IMG/VR virus record: IMGVR_UViG_3300044613_001005
Location: 1 to 32,434 of that record
From: a virus
Reading direction: 5' to 3' (one strand)
DNA: 32,434 nucleotides
The translations under genes were made by a program, and so were the position numbers. A model generated the notes under the pieces. That model did not search any database, had not been told where the DNA came from, and saw only the letters and a program-made list of their open reading frames with translations. Positions 1-8,655 of the stretch are shown piece by piece (position 1 is the stretch's first letter; the number at the start of each line of letters is the position of its first letter).

Positions 1-1165
1 CTGAAGTAATTTCAGCTAATGCCTTTTGATTCTGCAAATCAAGCAACATTTTATCAGCACTCTTTTTATCTTCAATAGCTTGTTTGTTCGCTTCATCCCT
101 TTTCTTCTTTGCTTCCTCTGCTGCTTTTTTATCTTCCTCCGCACTTTTCTTATTAAATTCCGCACTTAAAACTAATTGCTGAACTTTTAAATCCCTAAAC
201 TTTTTCTGTTCTTCTTCCGTTAATGTCCCTTTTACCTTACTTGCATTTCTCAGATCATTTAGTTCATTTTCATTTCTTTGTTTACTTAACTCATAAATCT
301 CTTTTTCAGAACCGCCCTGCGCTTTTAAAACTTTGATTCTGTTTTCAATGTCTTCATTTGCGCGTTTATTTGCAGCTGATAACTTGTCCAGATTCCTTTC
401 CGCCTCGCTTGTGACTCCAATAAAGTCAGTAAATTGCGTAACCAAATTACCGACGCCTTTTGCTAAGTCGCCAAGCGGGCTGTTCTTTATCCAGCTGCTA
501 ATTTTGTCAAAGTTATTAATCACTAATCCCAAAGCAACAACTAATGCACCGATACCAGTCGCTATAATCGCACCCTTTAAAATATTGAATCCAACGCTGG
601 TCTGAACAGTTGCAATACCGAAGGCTTTCTGAATTGTTACCGCCGTTTGCGTTGCTGCATTGTTTAAAGTCTGGAAGGTTGTAGTGCTTTTAATTACTGC
701 ACCCAACTGTTTGAATGAATCAATGCTTTCACCAACTGACTGCAATCCCTGAGATAATGCCATTGCGGCATTTACTTTTAATAAAGCAGCTTCAACATTC
801 TTATTTTCTTTACCAAATAAAGCCATCCCGCCCTGCAGCGCAGCGAACCCACCAGCAACACCAGCCAATGAGGAAGCCACCGCCTTGAATTTAGCATCCG
901 GATTAAATGCATCGGTCAACGCTTTAGCATCTCCAATCCTATCTTTTAGATCCGCTGCACGCTTGGCCGCATTAATTGCCTCTTTAGATGTTGCACCAAA
1001 CTTATCAGAAAGCAATCCAACATCTGCCTGCGCCTCCTTTAATTGGGTTCTTAATGACTTTACCGATTTGTCGGTTTGATCAAAAGCATCGTCTAATTTC
1101 TTGACTTGTTCCGTTGCTTGCCCGGCATCGGTTGTAATTTTTATACCTATTATTTCCTCTGCCAT
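1..1165 (-). CDS. Tape measure protein, N-terminal part (cut by the contig edge)
   Basis: 388 codons are present, with no stop before the left edge. The tape measure protein fills the tail tube and sets tail length. The product opens MAEEIIGIKITTDAGQATEQ, continues with coiled-coil-like residues to about 75, has a Gly/Ala-rich part near 95-110, and a hydrophobic segment around residues 195-220 (GAIIATGIGALVVALGLVI), followed by a long Lys/Glu-rich helical region. This architecture is typical of siphovirus tape measure proteins. Its ATG overlaps the stop of the upstream tail gene as TGATG. The C-terminal half is at the other end of the window (31459-32434). A direct join reaches a TAA four codons into the right-hand sequence, so the join is off by one base modulo three. 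Confidence 0.88.
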   Translation of the reverse strand, partial: MAEEIIGIKITTDAGQATEQVKKLDDAFDQTDKSVKSLRTQLKEAQADVGLLSDKFGATSKEAINAAKRAADLKDRIGDAKALTDAFNPDAKFKAVASSLAGVAGGFAALQGGMALFGKENKNVEAALLKVNAAMALSQGLQSVGESIDSFKQLGAVIKSTTTFQTLNNAATQTAVTIQKAFGIATVQTSVGFNILKGAIIATGIGALVVALGLVINNFDKISSWIKNSPLGDLAKGVGNLVTQFTDFIGVTSEAERNLDKLSAANKRANEDIENRIKVLKAQGGSEKEIYELSKQRNENELNDLRNASKVKGTLTEEEQKKFRDLKVQQLVLSAEFNKKSAEEDKKAAEEAKKKRDEANKQAIEDKKSADKMLLDLQNQKALAEITS

Positions 1166-3243
1166 CAGTCTGTGTTTATAACTTTTAATAATTCAACTTG
1201 TGTAGTCCGGTACGATGTCGGATCGTAGGAACTTATTTTATTAAGCCTAAATAATACGCCATTAATCCAAATGTATTTGCTGAAATCTAAATTGTAAATA
1301 TCAACTGCCGTCAAATAAACCCGGCATGTCAATAGTTTGGATTCCATATCCGTAATCTCTAAGATATAAGGCTTATGATAGGTATTAAATAGATTATTTG
1401 TCGGGTAAGTTGTTGCAGGAAATTCAAGTTCCTTTGGTACTCCGAAATTAATATCAATACTCGGCGTTACCGGATCATTCAAATGACCAGCATAGCCGTA
1501 AGTAGTCAATGAAGCTAAATTACTCCCCGCCCCATTCACGCCACTTTTAATATGCCATTGATGCGCAATACTTAATTTTTTAGCCATTAATATCCGAATG
1601 ACTGAATCCATCGGATCTTCTTGAGTATTGTAATTTGACAATTTATAAATTGCTGAAAAATATTTGTCAAGATGACCATGCGTAGTTGGTTGCAACAATA
1701 CTGTTGGTGCAAAAATTATATTAGTCCCTGACGTATCCTTTACAAAATCAAATTCTGAATCATAAATAAAGTCTCCATAACTCTGCACGTACTTCTTTTT
1801 ATAGTTTTCGTTGTAATAATCAATATCATCCGTATATCTGTAAGCATAGTATCGGGCGTTTAATTGCGACATCGGTTTAATTGACATCGCCGAACCAGTA
1901 TCAATCTTTTGCGACCAGTCTAAACTATTAGTCACCGATGATGAATAGAAATCAATGTAAGGTGAAATATTGATTTGTTTTTCGTTTATATTGTCCTGAA
2001 AAACGTACAAATTAAACATCTTGCAGATTGACAAAAAGAAATCTTTCTGAAATATTCCTTTAGGTAAATTCTCATTGATTGATATTACTCCATTATACGC
2101 CACATCAACAATCTGGGAAGTGATCTGAGCAAGGTTAATGTTTGCGCTTGAGATTGTTACTATGTAAGTATTCGCAGCGACTGGAACGCTTAATTCAATT
2201 CTGACTGTGTTTGTATTTAAAATGTCACCAGTAAAATCAAAAGTAAACGTAAAAGGATTATTTGCCGAAAACGTATTTTGAGTGAACGCCTGAACTGCAA
2301 CCCCACCAATATACAAAGTTGCAGTAATTGAGGAAGCCGCATCCGTTTGATAAACTCCAGTAATCGAAGCAATTGTTCTGACTGTTTTTGTCGTACCTGT
2401 ATAAGTGAAAATACTTTTTCCTGCATTTTCGGTAACATCCAATAAAACAGTAGTATCAAAAGGCAAGTCTGCACTCCTTGCAGTTGGTGTATTGCTATTG
2501 AGCAAGACTTGCGAGATTGTTTTCGTGCCTAAAATAAAACGATCATTCGTACCTCTGATTCCCTGACTATTATTCGGGATTATTAAAGTTTTGAAAAATG
2601 CAGTATCAAAGAAATCACAATTCAACGTATAGCTTGTGCCTTCAAATATCTTTTCGATGTACTCCTTAACATACAAGGCCGGGCGAAAAGCTGAAACGCT
2701 AAAATCATCTTTATTAGCTGAAACATTTCCATAATCAATCAACGGATAATAATATCCAGATCCGTTAACTACATCCCAACTGTCTTCAATTTCAGTTACA
2801 TTGTAGGTATGGTTGTACTGACTAAAATCTAAATCCTCTAATCTTCTATTCCCTAACTCTGTAATAAATCCGCCTAACTCTCCGAATACTGCGCATTGAT
2901 ATTCTGTGATTCCCTTATCAGTTACTATCTCAAGAATCCTAATCACGCCCTTGAAAATTTGAATCCTATCAATGTAAACCTCACACTTTGCGGCTTGGGA
3001 TGCAGTAAAATTCGTGTTTACGTTTGGCAAATCCATGTTATGTTCTTGAGCCATATTGATCTCAAAAGCAAAACCGAAAATCTGATTGTTTCTGGCAGTC
3101 GCTGGTATTGAAATAGTCCTGCTAAATGAAGTATTTTTGCTTCCGAAATCCTTGACATCATCAACTGAATAACTAAAGTCCGTTGAAATGTCCTTCAACA
3201 AATCAATCAAATTATCCTCAATATAGATTTCAGTCCTTATCAT
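1165..3243 (-). CDS. Large tail protein (692 aa), distal tail or baseplate component
   Basis: The protein begins MIRTEIYIEDNLIDLLKDIS and has the segment SFSRTISIPATARNNQIFGF at about 39-58. I recognise this signature (FS-[KR]-T-I-x-[IL]-P-x-T-x-x-N-N) from tail proteins of Bacteroidota siphophages that sit beside the tape measure gene. The middle, about 260-380, is Thr/Ser/Val-rich and probably beta-sandwich. The C-terminal part has many aromatic residues. No enzymatic motif is seen. The start overlaps the upstream gene as ATGA and the stop overlaps the tape measure start, so the block is translationally coupled. The family assignment comes from memory of the motif and the context; the exact structural role is inferred. 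Confidence 0.7.
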   Translation of the reverse strand: MIRTEIYIEDNLIDLLKDISTDFSYSVDDVKDFGSKNTSFSRTISIPATARNNQIFGFAFEINMAQEHNMDLPNVNTNFTASQAAKCEVYIDRIQIFKGVIRILEIVTDKGITEYQCAVFGELGGFITELGNRRLEDLDFSQYNHTYNVTEIEDSWDVVNGSGYYYPLIDYGNVSANKDDFSVSAFRPALYVKEYIEKIFEGTSYTLNCDFFDTAFFKTLIIPNNSQGIRGTNDRFILGTKTISQVLLNSNTPTARSADLPFDTTVLLDVTENAGKSIFTYTGTTKTVRTIASITGVYQTDAASSITATLYIGGVAVQAFTQNTFSANNPFTFTFDFTGDILNTNTVRIELSVPVAANTYIVTISSANINLAQITSQIVDVAYNGVISINENLPKGIFQKDFFLSICKMFNLYVFQDNINEKQINISPYIDFYSSSVTNSLDWSQKIDTGSAMSIKPMSQLNARYYAYRYTDDIDYYNENYKKKYVQSYGDFIYDSEFDFVKDTSGTNIIFAPTVLLQPTTHGHLDKYFSAIYKLSNYNTQEDPMDSVIRILMAKKLSIAHQWHIKSGVNGAGSNLASLTTYGYAGHLNDPVTPSIDINFGVPKELEFPATTYPTNNLFNTYHKPYILEITDMESKLLTCRVYLTAVDIYNLDFSKYIWINGVLFRLNKISSYDPTSYRTTQVELLKVINTD

Positions 3244-4454
3244 CTGAATTGACTATTTAAGTATTTGCCTATTTCAACCTCTAAATCAAAATTGAATAGC
3301 TTATCAGCAACCTTGTATTTATACTGGTAATTTGTATTCCTAATCGTGACCGGGAAGAATGCACCTTGCACTTCCATATAAACAATCGGCGAAGCTACCA
3401 ACTGAGCAAGCCATGCATAGTCCTGATCATTCACCCAGTCGCTTGTAAGCATGTAATAATCGGTATGCTGAATTGCAAAGTTTGAAGTAGTTTCATTGTA
3501 CTTGTTGAAAGCATCAATATTTGTCATCTGACCGCCCGATAATTTGTATGGATTTCTCCGGTATGAACTTCTTTGAAATTCTGACCTACGTTTATTTACC
3601 AAACGGAAAGCCATTGTATCGTAACCACCTAATCGGTTTAGGAAGTGAAGATTGTACTGCCGGTATTTCGGATTGCAAACCTGCTTAAACTTTAATACTC
3701 TGGTAACTGCCGCACCTAATGTGATGTAAACATTGTAACCAAAGGTATTCTCTGTTATAACTGTCGAACCTATAAAAGAATTGATTGCCGCAGCTTGGAA
3801 ATTAAATAAGTTGAACTGCCCGGTCATGGTAATATCTCCGCTTACTGCAGTACCTAATGTTCCGTTTTCATTTGTCGGTTGCACCCATAGCTTATAAGCT
3901 CCAGATGTGATCTTTAAAAACGTGATAAAAAATTGATCGCCGTATTCAATAGGTATTTCTGAATTATCCCGATCTGATAACCAGTCATCTGTATAGTTTT
4001 CAATTAGTAAATTATCATAGTAATTTGATAAGACTAAAGGAATGTCCCCATTCTCTGTAAATATATCCCCAAATAACGGCGCATAATAATTGTAGGCTGA
4101 AAAATTACCGGATGCTAAATTTGCAATAACTGCACCGCTCACTTCCTCTCCTATCCTGACCTGATAATTAACTTTTATCTTATCATTTGATGCCATTAAA
4201 ACAGTTGTCCCCGAAGGCTCGAAATAATTAGTCACGTATGATCTGACAACTTGCGAAGCATTGAAAACTCCATAGCTGCCATCTGCCGAAGGTGAAGGAT
4301 ATATTTTATTCCTGCTTACTTGCGCACCATTGATGTAAAGATCATACACAAATTTAAAATTCGTAGTTCCTACATTTGTTGAAGAAGCCACAAACCAAAG
4401 ATCCTCATGCATACTTGGGAAAGTTGCTGGTTGACTATTTAATGTTATTGCCAT
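3240..4454 (-). CDS. Tail protein (404 aa) with FLNRLGGYDT motif
   Basis: A beta-rich protein without signal peptide or membrane segment. The motif HFLNRLGGYDTMAFRLVNKR at about residues 271-290 follows a lone Cys in VCNPKYRQYN. The F-L-N-x-x-G-G motif is characteristic of a Bacteroidota phage tail family found next to tape measure genes. The end of the protein (LFNFDLEVEIGKYLNSQFR) is acidic and beta-like. The start overlaps the previous gene by 20 bases and the stop overlaps the next start as ATGA. Role as a distal tail or baseplate hub component is inferred from position; a baseplate-linked adhesin is an alternative. Confidence 0.65.
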   Translation of the reverse strand: MAITLNSQPATFPSMHEDLWFVASSTNVGTTNFKFVYDLYINGAQVSRNKIYPSPSADGSYGVFNASQVVRSYVTNYFEPSGTTVLMASNDKIKVNYQVRIGEEVSGAVIANLASGNFSAYNYYAPLFGDIFTENGDIPLVLSNYYDNLLIENYTDDWLSDRDNSEIPIEYGDQFFITFLKITSGAYKLWVQPTNENGTLGTAVSGDITMTGQFNLFNFQAAAINSFIGSTVITENTFGYNVYITLGAAVTRVLKFKQVCNPKYRQYNLHFLNRLGGYDTMAFRLVNKRRSEFQRSSYRRNPYKLSGGQMTNIDAFNKYNETTSNFAIQHTDYYMLTSDWVNDQDYAWLAQLVASPIVYMEVQGAFFPVTIRNTNYQYKYKVADKLFNFDLEVEIGKYLNSQFR

Positions 4455-5157
4455 TTTCTAATTTATTTCCAATTTGCCTAATTTGAAGCTGAACATCCCC
4501 ACCAAAAGCAGTAGCCATCGCTGTGAAAAAATCCTTATTAAATACTGTCTTGATTGCATTATCAAAATATGATGTTGTTTTTAATCCATCCCTTTTAATA
4601 GCCGAAGCAGTTGCATACGCTAAAGCCTTTAAGGAATCTGCTTTATTTACTATCTGTTTGAGCTTTTTATTTTTCCTTTGCGTCTTGCTTAAATTCTTTT
4701 TTTGTGTTTCAGATGTTGTTTTGGCTTTCCCTAACTTATACCATTGCAAAATAGAATTAGCCATTTTTGCATTTGGGAACGGAGTTTTGTAAGCATAAGG
4801 TGAATCCGATGCAACCCTTTTTGGTCTTGCGTTTACACCTCCAACCCCTCGCACTCCCTTGTTTACAAATTTGTAATAAACTGATGCAGGATTATCCTTA
4901 TCATAACCCAGATACATCTCATAATCGTTTCCAAACTTTCGAACCTTTGGAACTGTTAAATCTCCAATCTTACCTGAAGCAATCGAACCGCTTTTGCTTA
5001 GATTCTTTTGAACTTCATCATTGAACTCTCTGCCGTAAAAAATGAGTATCTGTTCAGCAACTGGGTATTCTGTTGGATCAATTAGATCAAACTTATCGCC
5101 GATAGTTGTTAAAAATCTATCTCGCAAGGCTTGCGCTTGTGCTTTTGCTTCACTCAT
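4435..5157 (-). CDS. Hypothetical tail completion or neck protein (240 aa)
   Basis: First gene of the tail block after the terminator at 5194-5217. The product begins MSEAKAQAQALRDRFLTTIG, has a central YYKFVNKGVRGVGGVNARPK stretch, a basic Lys-rich helix near 150-175, and ends with FGGDVQLQIRQIGNKLENGN. The segment ASAIKRDGLKTTSYFDNAIK resembles the C-terminal region of small proteins encoded beside tail genes in Bacteroidota phages. A tail completion or tube-capping role is possible but unproven. No enzymatic motif is seen. Confidence 0.5.
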   Translation of the reverse strand: MSEAKAQAQALRDRFLTTIGDKFDLIDPTEYPVAEQILIFYGREFNDEVQKNLSKSGSIASGKIGDLTVPKVRKFGNDYEMYLGYDKDNPASVYYKFVNKGVRGVGGVNARPKRVASDSPYAYKTPFPNAKMANSILQWYKLGKAKTTSETQKKNLSKTQRKNKKLKQIVNKADSLKALAYATASAIKRDGLKTTSYFDNAIKTVFNKDFFTAMATAFGGDVQLQIRQIGNKLENGNNIK

Positions 5158-5193
5158 AAATATAAATAGCCAAATACCTTTTTAATATCTAAC

Positions 5194-5217
5194 AAAAAAA
5201 GCGACTATCTTAGCCGC
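5194..5217 (-). terminator. Rho-independent terminator after the chaperone gene
   Basis: On the minus strand a 7-bp stem GCGGCTA / TAGTCGC (one G-T pair) with loop AGA is followed by seven T residues. It separates the glycosylation and terminase transcript from the tail block. The stem contains the last codons and the TAG stop of the -1 frame extension of the upstream gene, so translation of the long form would run into the hairpin. Confidence 0.8.
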
Positions 5218-5477
5218 TTGCTTTGTTCTAAATCATACGCATTTTTTGATTTTAAATAAGCCATCACATTTAAGGCTTCAATAGTTTTTAAGTCAAATGC
5301 TTCCGAATTTGTAATATTTTCGTGATCGGCAATAAGTTTAGTGGTATAATGCCATCCATAGATTCGCATAAAAGCTGCTGCACCGTATCCGCTTGTTGCT
5401 CGGTCATCCCCGCCTTCATCACTTCCTGCTTCATATAATCCTGCGAAACCTCTATCCAATTTCTGTAGACTTGATAA
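5205..5477 (-). CDS. -1 frame extension of the tail assembly chaperone (frameshift product, GT-like)
   Basis: From the T9 run at 5476-5484 the -1 frame is open for 90 codons to a TAG at 5205. The tail of the extension (FMRIYGWHYTTKLIADHENI, then a helix with NVMAYLKSKN) has the W-aromatic, I-T-x-x-E and YL-K pattern I know from second chaperone parts in Bacteroidota phages. The extension runs 83 bases past the stop of the zero frame. If ribosomes slip on T TTT TTT, the fusion would be about 252 aa (162 from the zero frame plus 90). An independent start at an internal ATG (5378) would give a 63 to 65 percent shorter protein, but the whole extension back to the T run lacks stops, which favours frameshifting. 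Confidence 0.65.
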   Translation of the reverse strand, partial: LSSLQKLDRGFAGLYEAGSDEGGDDRATSGYGAAAFMRIYGWHYTTKLIADHENITNSEAFDLKTIEALNVMAYLKSKNAYDLEQSKRLR

Positions 5478-5962
5478 AAAAAAACCAACGAATGATATAC
5501 GTCAATGAAATTCGCTTCCTGCATGTCCTGGGAATATTCCTCATGCTTGCTTGCATCATACTTTTCATCCTTCCATTTACCCATCCAATTCTTTTTTTGC
5601 GGAATAATCATTGAAGCTGCAATCTTGTGCAGATTTGCAACAGTATCTTTGCTGAAAACCTTGCTTTCAATGTACCGCGCAAAAGGCATGTTCTTGATGT
5701 CGTAATTAATTCGGTACTGCTTTCCGTTAACCTTAATGTAATTAACTGCGCTTCCCTCAATCGGCTCATCCAGAAATTGCAAATCTTTACGCAACTCCTT
5801 TAAGTCCTGAATCCCTAAGCTATCAATCTGATGCTCAGTCAATCCAGTTATAATAGTCAATAGCTTGACTTCCTTATCAAGTTCTGTCCAGTCCTTATCA
5901 GGATTTTGTAAAATAGGCATGATCTGTTGATACTGCCAAAGTGTTAATTGATTCCATTTCAT
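5288..5962 (-). CDS. Tail assembly chaperone, short (G-like) form
   Basis: 224 aa, starting MKWNQLTLWQYQQIMPILQN, two bases after the terminase stop. Tail assembly chaperones bind the tape measure protein and guide tube assembly; in many siphophages they are made as a short form and a longer -1 frameshift form. The N-terminal LTxWQYQ and the TGLTEHQIDSL segment fit the chaperone family seen in Bacteroidota phages. A run of nine T at codons 159-162 (gtt ttt ttt tat) precedes an open -1 frame. The usual place between tail tube and tape measure genes is not kept; three tail genes lie between it and the tape measure gene. Family call is by pattern and by the frameshift architecture. Confidence 0.65.
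   Translation of the reverse strand: MKWNQLTLWQYQQIMPILQNPDKDWTELDKEVKLLTIITGLTEHQIDSLGIQDLKELRKDLQFLDEPIEGSAVNYIKVNGKQYRINYDIKNMPFARYIESKVFSKDTVANLHKIAASMIIPQKKNWMGKWKDEKYDASKHEEYSQDMQEANFIDVYHSLVFFYQVYRNWIEVSQDYMKQEVMKAGMTEQQADTVQQLLCESMDGIIPLNLLPITKILQIRKHLT
5476..5484 (-). other. Slippery T9 run, probable programmed -1 frameshift site
   Basis: The mRNA reads g TTTTTTTTT atc, in the zero frame gtt ttt ttt tat. T TTT TTT is a perfect X XXY YYZ heptamer. The zero frame continues 62 codons to its own stop, and the -1 frame is open from here to 5205. Ribosomal slippage, transcriptional slippage on a 9-base run, or a sequencing miscount would all give the same picture. Confidence 0.65.
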
Positions 5963-5964
5963 AA

Positions 5965-7116
5965 TTAAGCAAAGGCATAACGCCCCGATCCTCGTTTAAA
6001 ATTAAAATTCTGCCAAGATAAAGCTAAAGCAACTACGCAGTCATCATGAAATCCCGAAGGTGCTGAATACCGAACGCCATTAGCAGTAAATTGATACTCA
6101 AAAATATCTAATTCATCCACAATCACGCCATCTGGATAACCTATCCTGCGCTGCTGGATTGCCTGAGCAAGTCCCTCCATTAATTGCTGCTTTGATTGAC
6201 TGGTAAATTTCAAGCCTTCAATATTAATTCCTTCCCGCATTAAGTCTTCGAGTATTGGATCACCTACTCCGGTGCTATCTACCAATATCGGTGCTGGAGG
6301 TAAACGCTTTATATTCTCTTTAGTGTTATGCCAGTCCATTTGAAAGCGATCAAAATATGCTACATTTCCATTGTCATCCAGTCCGATTATTACTGTAAAA
6401 TCCACAGACTTTGCTAAGTCAATCCCATAACTTACTATCGGTTGCGCTGAAATCGGCTTAATGCAATTCCTGATAAATGCACTACCGAAAGGATTCGCAC
6501 TATTTTCGGAAGGATTCGCCAAATACTCCTGCTCAAATACAACGGCAGGAAGTTGTAATTTTGCATCCTCAATCTCTCTGATATTAATATAGGGGTTGTC
6601 ATACGTTGTAAATTTAAAGCTGCTCCAGTCCGTTTCTCCACCCTTCATGAACAAAGAATAAAAATAGTTCTTACCTCTGGGAGTAGATAAGAAAACCGCT
6701 TTCCCCTGGTAATCTGTCAAAGTTGGTCGAATACTATTCTGCCATCCGCTTTTAAGATCAGGAATAAATGCTGATTCATCCACGATCACTAAATGAAATT
6801 TTCGACCTCTTAAATTGTCCAGCCTCTCACCAGTATAAAACTCAATACTGCCATTATTCGGGCAATAGATTTTAAGATCAGAAATATTGTTTTTAAAAGG
6901 TAAAGCCGATGTTAACTTTTCAAAAAATACTTTCGCCAGCTTATAAGTCGGGGTGATGTATGCAACCTGACCACCTTTTATTGCTTCTTTAATTCCTATA
7001 ATCTGGGATAGTTCAGACTTGCCAAACCTTCTGCCGCACATTACAACAATAAAACGAGCATCACACTCTAATATCTGTTGCTGGTTTATATGTGGTTTTG
7101 GCAGTTCTAACCTCAT
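5965..7116 (-). CDS. terL: Terminase large subunit
   Basis: 383 aa ATPase-nuclease that packages DNA into the prohead. Walker A is GRRFGKS at 28-34; Walker B is LVIVDES at about 109-115; the coupling motif STPRG follows near 144. The nuclease domain has the acidic motifs GIDLAKSVDF, VDSTGVGD and FHDDCVVALAL in the expected order. Length is at the short end for TerL but all motifs are present. The start overlaps the small subunit stop as ATGA. Confidence 0.95.
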   Translation of the reverse strand: MRLELPKPHINQQQILECDARFIVVMCGRRFGKSELSQIIGIKEAIKGGQVAYITPTYKLAKVFFEKLTSALPFKNNISDLKIYCPNNGSIEFYTGERLDNLRGRKFHLVIVDESAFIPDLKSGWQNSIRPTLTDYQGKAVFLSTPRGKNYFYSLFMKGGETDWSSFKFTTYDNPYINIREIEDAKLQLPAVVFEQEYLANPSENSANPFGSAFIRNCIKPISAQPIVSYGIDLAKSVDFTVIIGLDDNGNVAYFDRFQMDWHNTKENIKRLPPAPILVDSTGVGDPILEDLMREGINIEGLKFTSQSKQQLMEGLAQAIQQRRIGYPDGVIVDELDIFEYQFTANGVRYSAPSGFHDDCVVALALSWQNFNFKRGSGRYAFA

Positions 7117-7475
7117 AAAATAGTTTTACCCTCTACAAATACAACTTCAATCTTTGAATCCTGCTGAATCTCTACCTGCTCTCTTGGCTTTCCGTAAACT
7201 CTGGTTAGTAACGTATCCATACTGTAAAGACTGCCTTTGCTAAGGCTCTTATTCATCGCATTAGCTATCGTTTTTTCTAAGATCGTAGCATCCACATGAT
7301 CATAAACTTCTTTCAATTCCTTAATAGTCATTGACATCATAACCTGAATTGTATCATTGATCTCGCCAAGTCTATACCCCTGATCTTTGAGTAAGGTTAC
7401 ATACTTGCGATCCTTACCTTTTGGATTTCCTGACTGACCTTTTTTCCATGGAGTTAAGTTTTGTAAATTTGCCAT
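7113..7475 (-). CDS. Terminase small subunit candidate (DUF5681-like)
   Basis: 120 aa. The N-terminus has WKKGQSGNPKGKDRK, the KxGQSGNPxG signature of a small DNA-binding family (DUF5681-like) often encoded before TerL. A helical middle and a C-terminal LLTRVYGKPREQVEIQQD fit the same family. It overlaps the terL start by four bases. The small-terminase role is inferred mainly from adjacency. Confidence 0.75.
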   Translation of the reverse strand: MANLQNLTPWKKGQSGNPKGKDRKYVTLLKDQGYRLGEINDTIQVMMSMTIKELKEVYDHVDATILEKTIANAMNKSLSKGSLYSMDTLLTRVYGKPREQVEIQQDSKIEVVFVEGKTIL

Positions 7476-7480
7476 TACTG

Positions 7481-8014
7481 TTAATTTAAAAAATTATATA
7501 CTGATAAAACTTTAGGAATATATAAATGTTGTTTTGCATTTTTAAAACATTCACTTGCAAAAATCCCATCCGCATCGTATCTATCCAATACCCATCTTGA
7601 TTTTATACATTCAATAGATGTTATAAAATTATGAGAATCAATAAAATTTGGTTTAATTTCTATTCCTTCAAGTCTTAATGAACCATTCTTATTAGCTTGT
7701 TTAAAAGAAATAAAATCTGCATCCTTTTCTTTTATCTCATCCCATAATGTTGGTTGAATAATTGTGTCATCGTCATTAAAATAAACATGCCCATCTGTAA
7801 TTAAATCAAGCGCAAGGTTTCTTTGAGCATTGCCAGATATACTACCTATCACCTTGACAGAATAAGGTTCACAAATATCAGGAATATGGTCAGGAATTGC
7901 ATCTCCATCAAAAACAACAATCCATCTATAAGCATAAGTAGGTAAATTAATGCTCTCAGCAATTAGATGTAAATTCTGAGGTCTTGAACAAGGCGTTATA
8001 ATATTTAAAAACAT
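7481..8014 (-). CDS. GT-A fold glycosyltransferase (family 2-like), 177 aa
   Basis: Starts MFLNIITPCSRPQNLHLIAE, the usual opening of family 2 enzymes (I-x-T-P-x-x-R-P). WIVVFDGD lies at 31-38 and the metal-binding FNDDD at 79-83. The length is that of a bare catalytic domain with no acceptor-binding tail. It ends five bases before the small terminase gene and overlaps the upstream methyltransferase by about ten bases, so it belongs to the sugar cassette. Acceptor (virion protein, phage DNA, host glycan) cannot be read from the sequence. Confidence 0.8.
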   Translation of the reverse strand: MFLNIITPCSRPQNLHLIAESINLPTYAYRWIVVFDGDAIPDHIPDICEPYSVKVIGSISGNAQRNLALDLITDGHVYFNDDDTIIQPTLWDEIKEKDADFISFKQANKNGSLRLEGIEIKPNFIDSHNFITSIECIKSRWVLDRYDADGIFASECFKNAKQHLYIPKVLSVYNFLN

Positions 8015-8655
8015 GGTTTATCGTTTCTATGTAATACAAGTAATTTATCATTATTCCATCCTGCAGAATTTTTTAAATTATGATTTGCAAATATGAATGT
8101 TGAAGAAGCAAAATAATCAGATAAATGCTCTATTGAATGAACATAATCTGCTTCATTTGCATTTATAAAAATATCCTCAATTATTAAAATACCTCCCGGC
8201 TTTAAATGCTTATAGGCTTCATTTATAAATCTTATTTGATCTTCAAATTCATGCGTTGAATCTTCTATTAATATATCAAAATTACTGCCAGAAATAGTTA
8301 GTCCTTCAGTAATTGAGTTAACATCTTTTACATTCATTTTAATGTAAGTACAATCAATATTGTCATTATTTGCTTTCTCTATTCTTGAATCAAACCACTC
8401 AAAACCGTATAGCTTAGCATTCGGAAAAAACTCCCTCCAGCTATGCATAGAATGATTGTCTAAGATCCCCAACTCCCCAACTTTAATATCCTTATATCTC
8501 ATGTTTGAAAACAAAAGGTTATAAATAGATGTATAGGCATGTTTATGCAAACCTGCATCAGTATTATAAGGCGATTTATCCGTTGGATATTTAACCCCCA
8601 GATCACACAATTCAGTTCTTGAATTAGTCGAATCTATTGTTATACTGTTAAACAT
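8005..8655 (-). CDS. Class I SAM-dependent methyltransferase (glycan-type)
   Basis: Rossmann-type enzyme with VGELGILDNHS (motif I, nucleotide-binding loop), LYGFEWFDSRI (acidic motif II, after which a new helix starts), LIEDSTHEFEDQIRF (motif IV) and LKPGGILIIEDI (motif VI-like). The layout resembles O-methyltransferases acting on sugars in glycan clusters. I chose the ATG at 8655 because ATGTTTAA overlaps the upstream stop and AAGG precedes it; starts at 8682 and 8667 are possible. Its place between two glycosyltransferases suggests it methylates the added sugar. Confidence 0.75.
   Translation of the reverse strand: MFNSITIDSTNSRTELCDLGVKYPTDKSPYNTDAGLHKHAYTSIYNLLFSNMRYKDIKVGELGILDNHSMHSWREFFPNAKLYGFEWFDSRIEKANNDNIDCTYIKMNVKDVNSITEGLTISGSNFDILIEDSTHEFEDQIRFINEAYKHLKPGGILIIEDIFINANEADYVHSIEHLSDYFASSTFIFANHNLKNSAGWNNDKLLVLHRNDKPCF

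Noticed and set aside
2217-2474. 85-codon minus-strand frame inside the 692-aa tail gene
   Set aside because: Shadow frame rich in Leu/Arg inside a well-supported gene.
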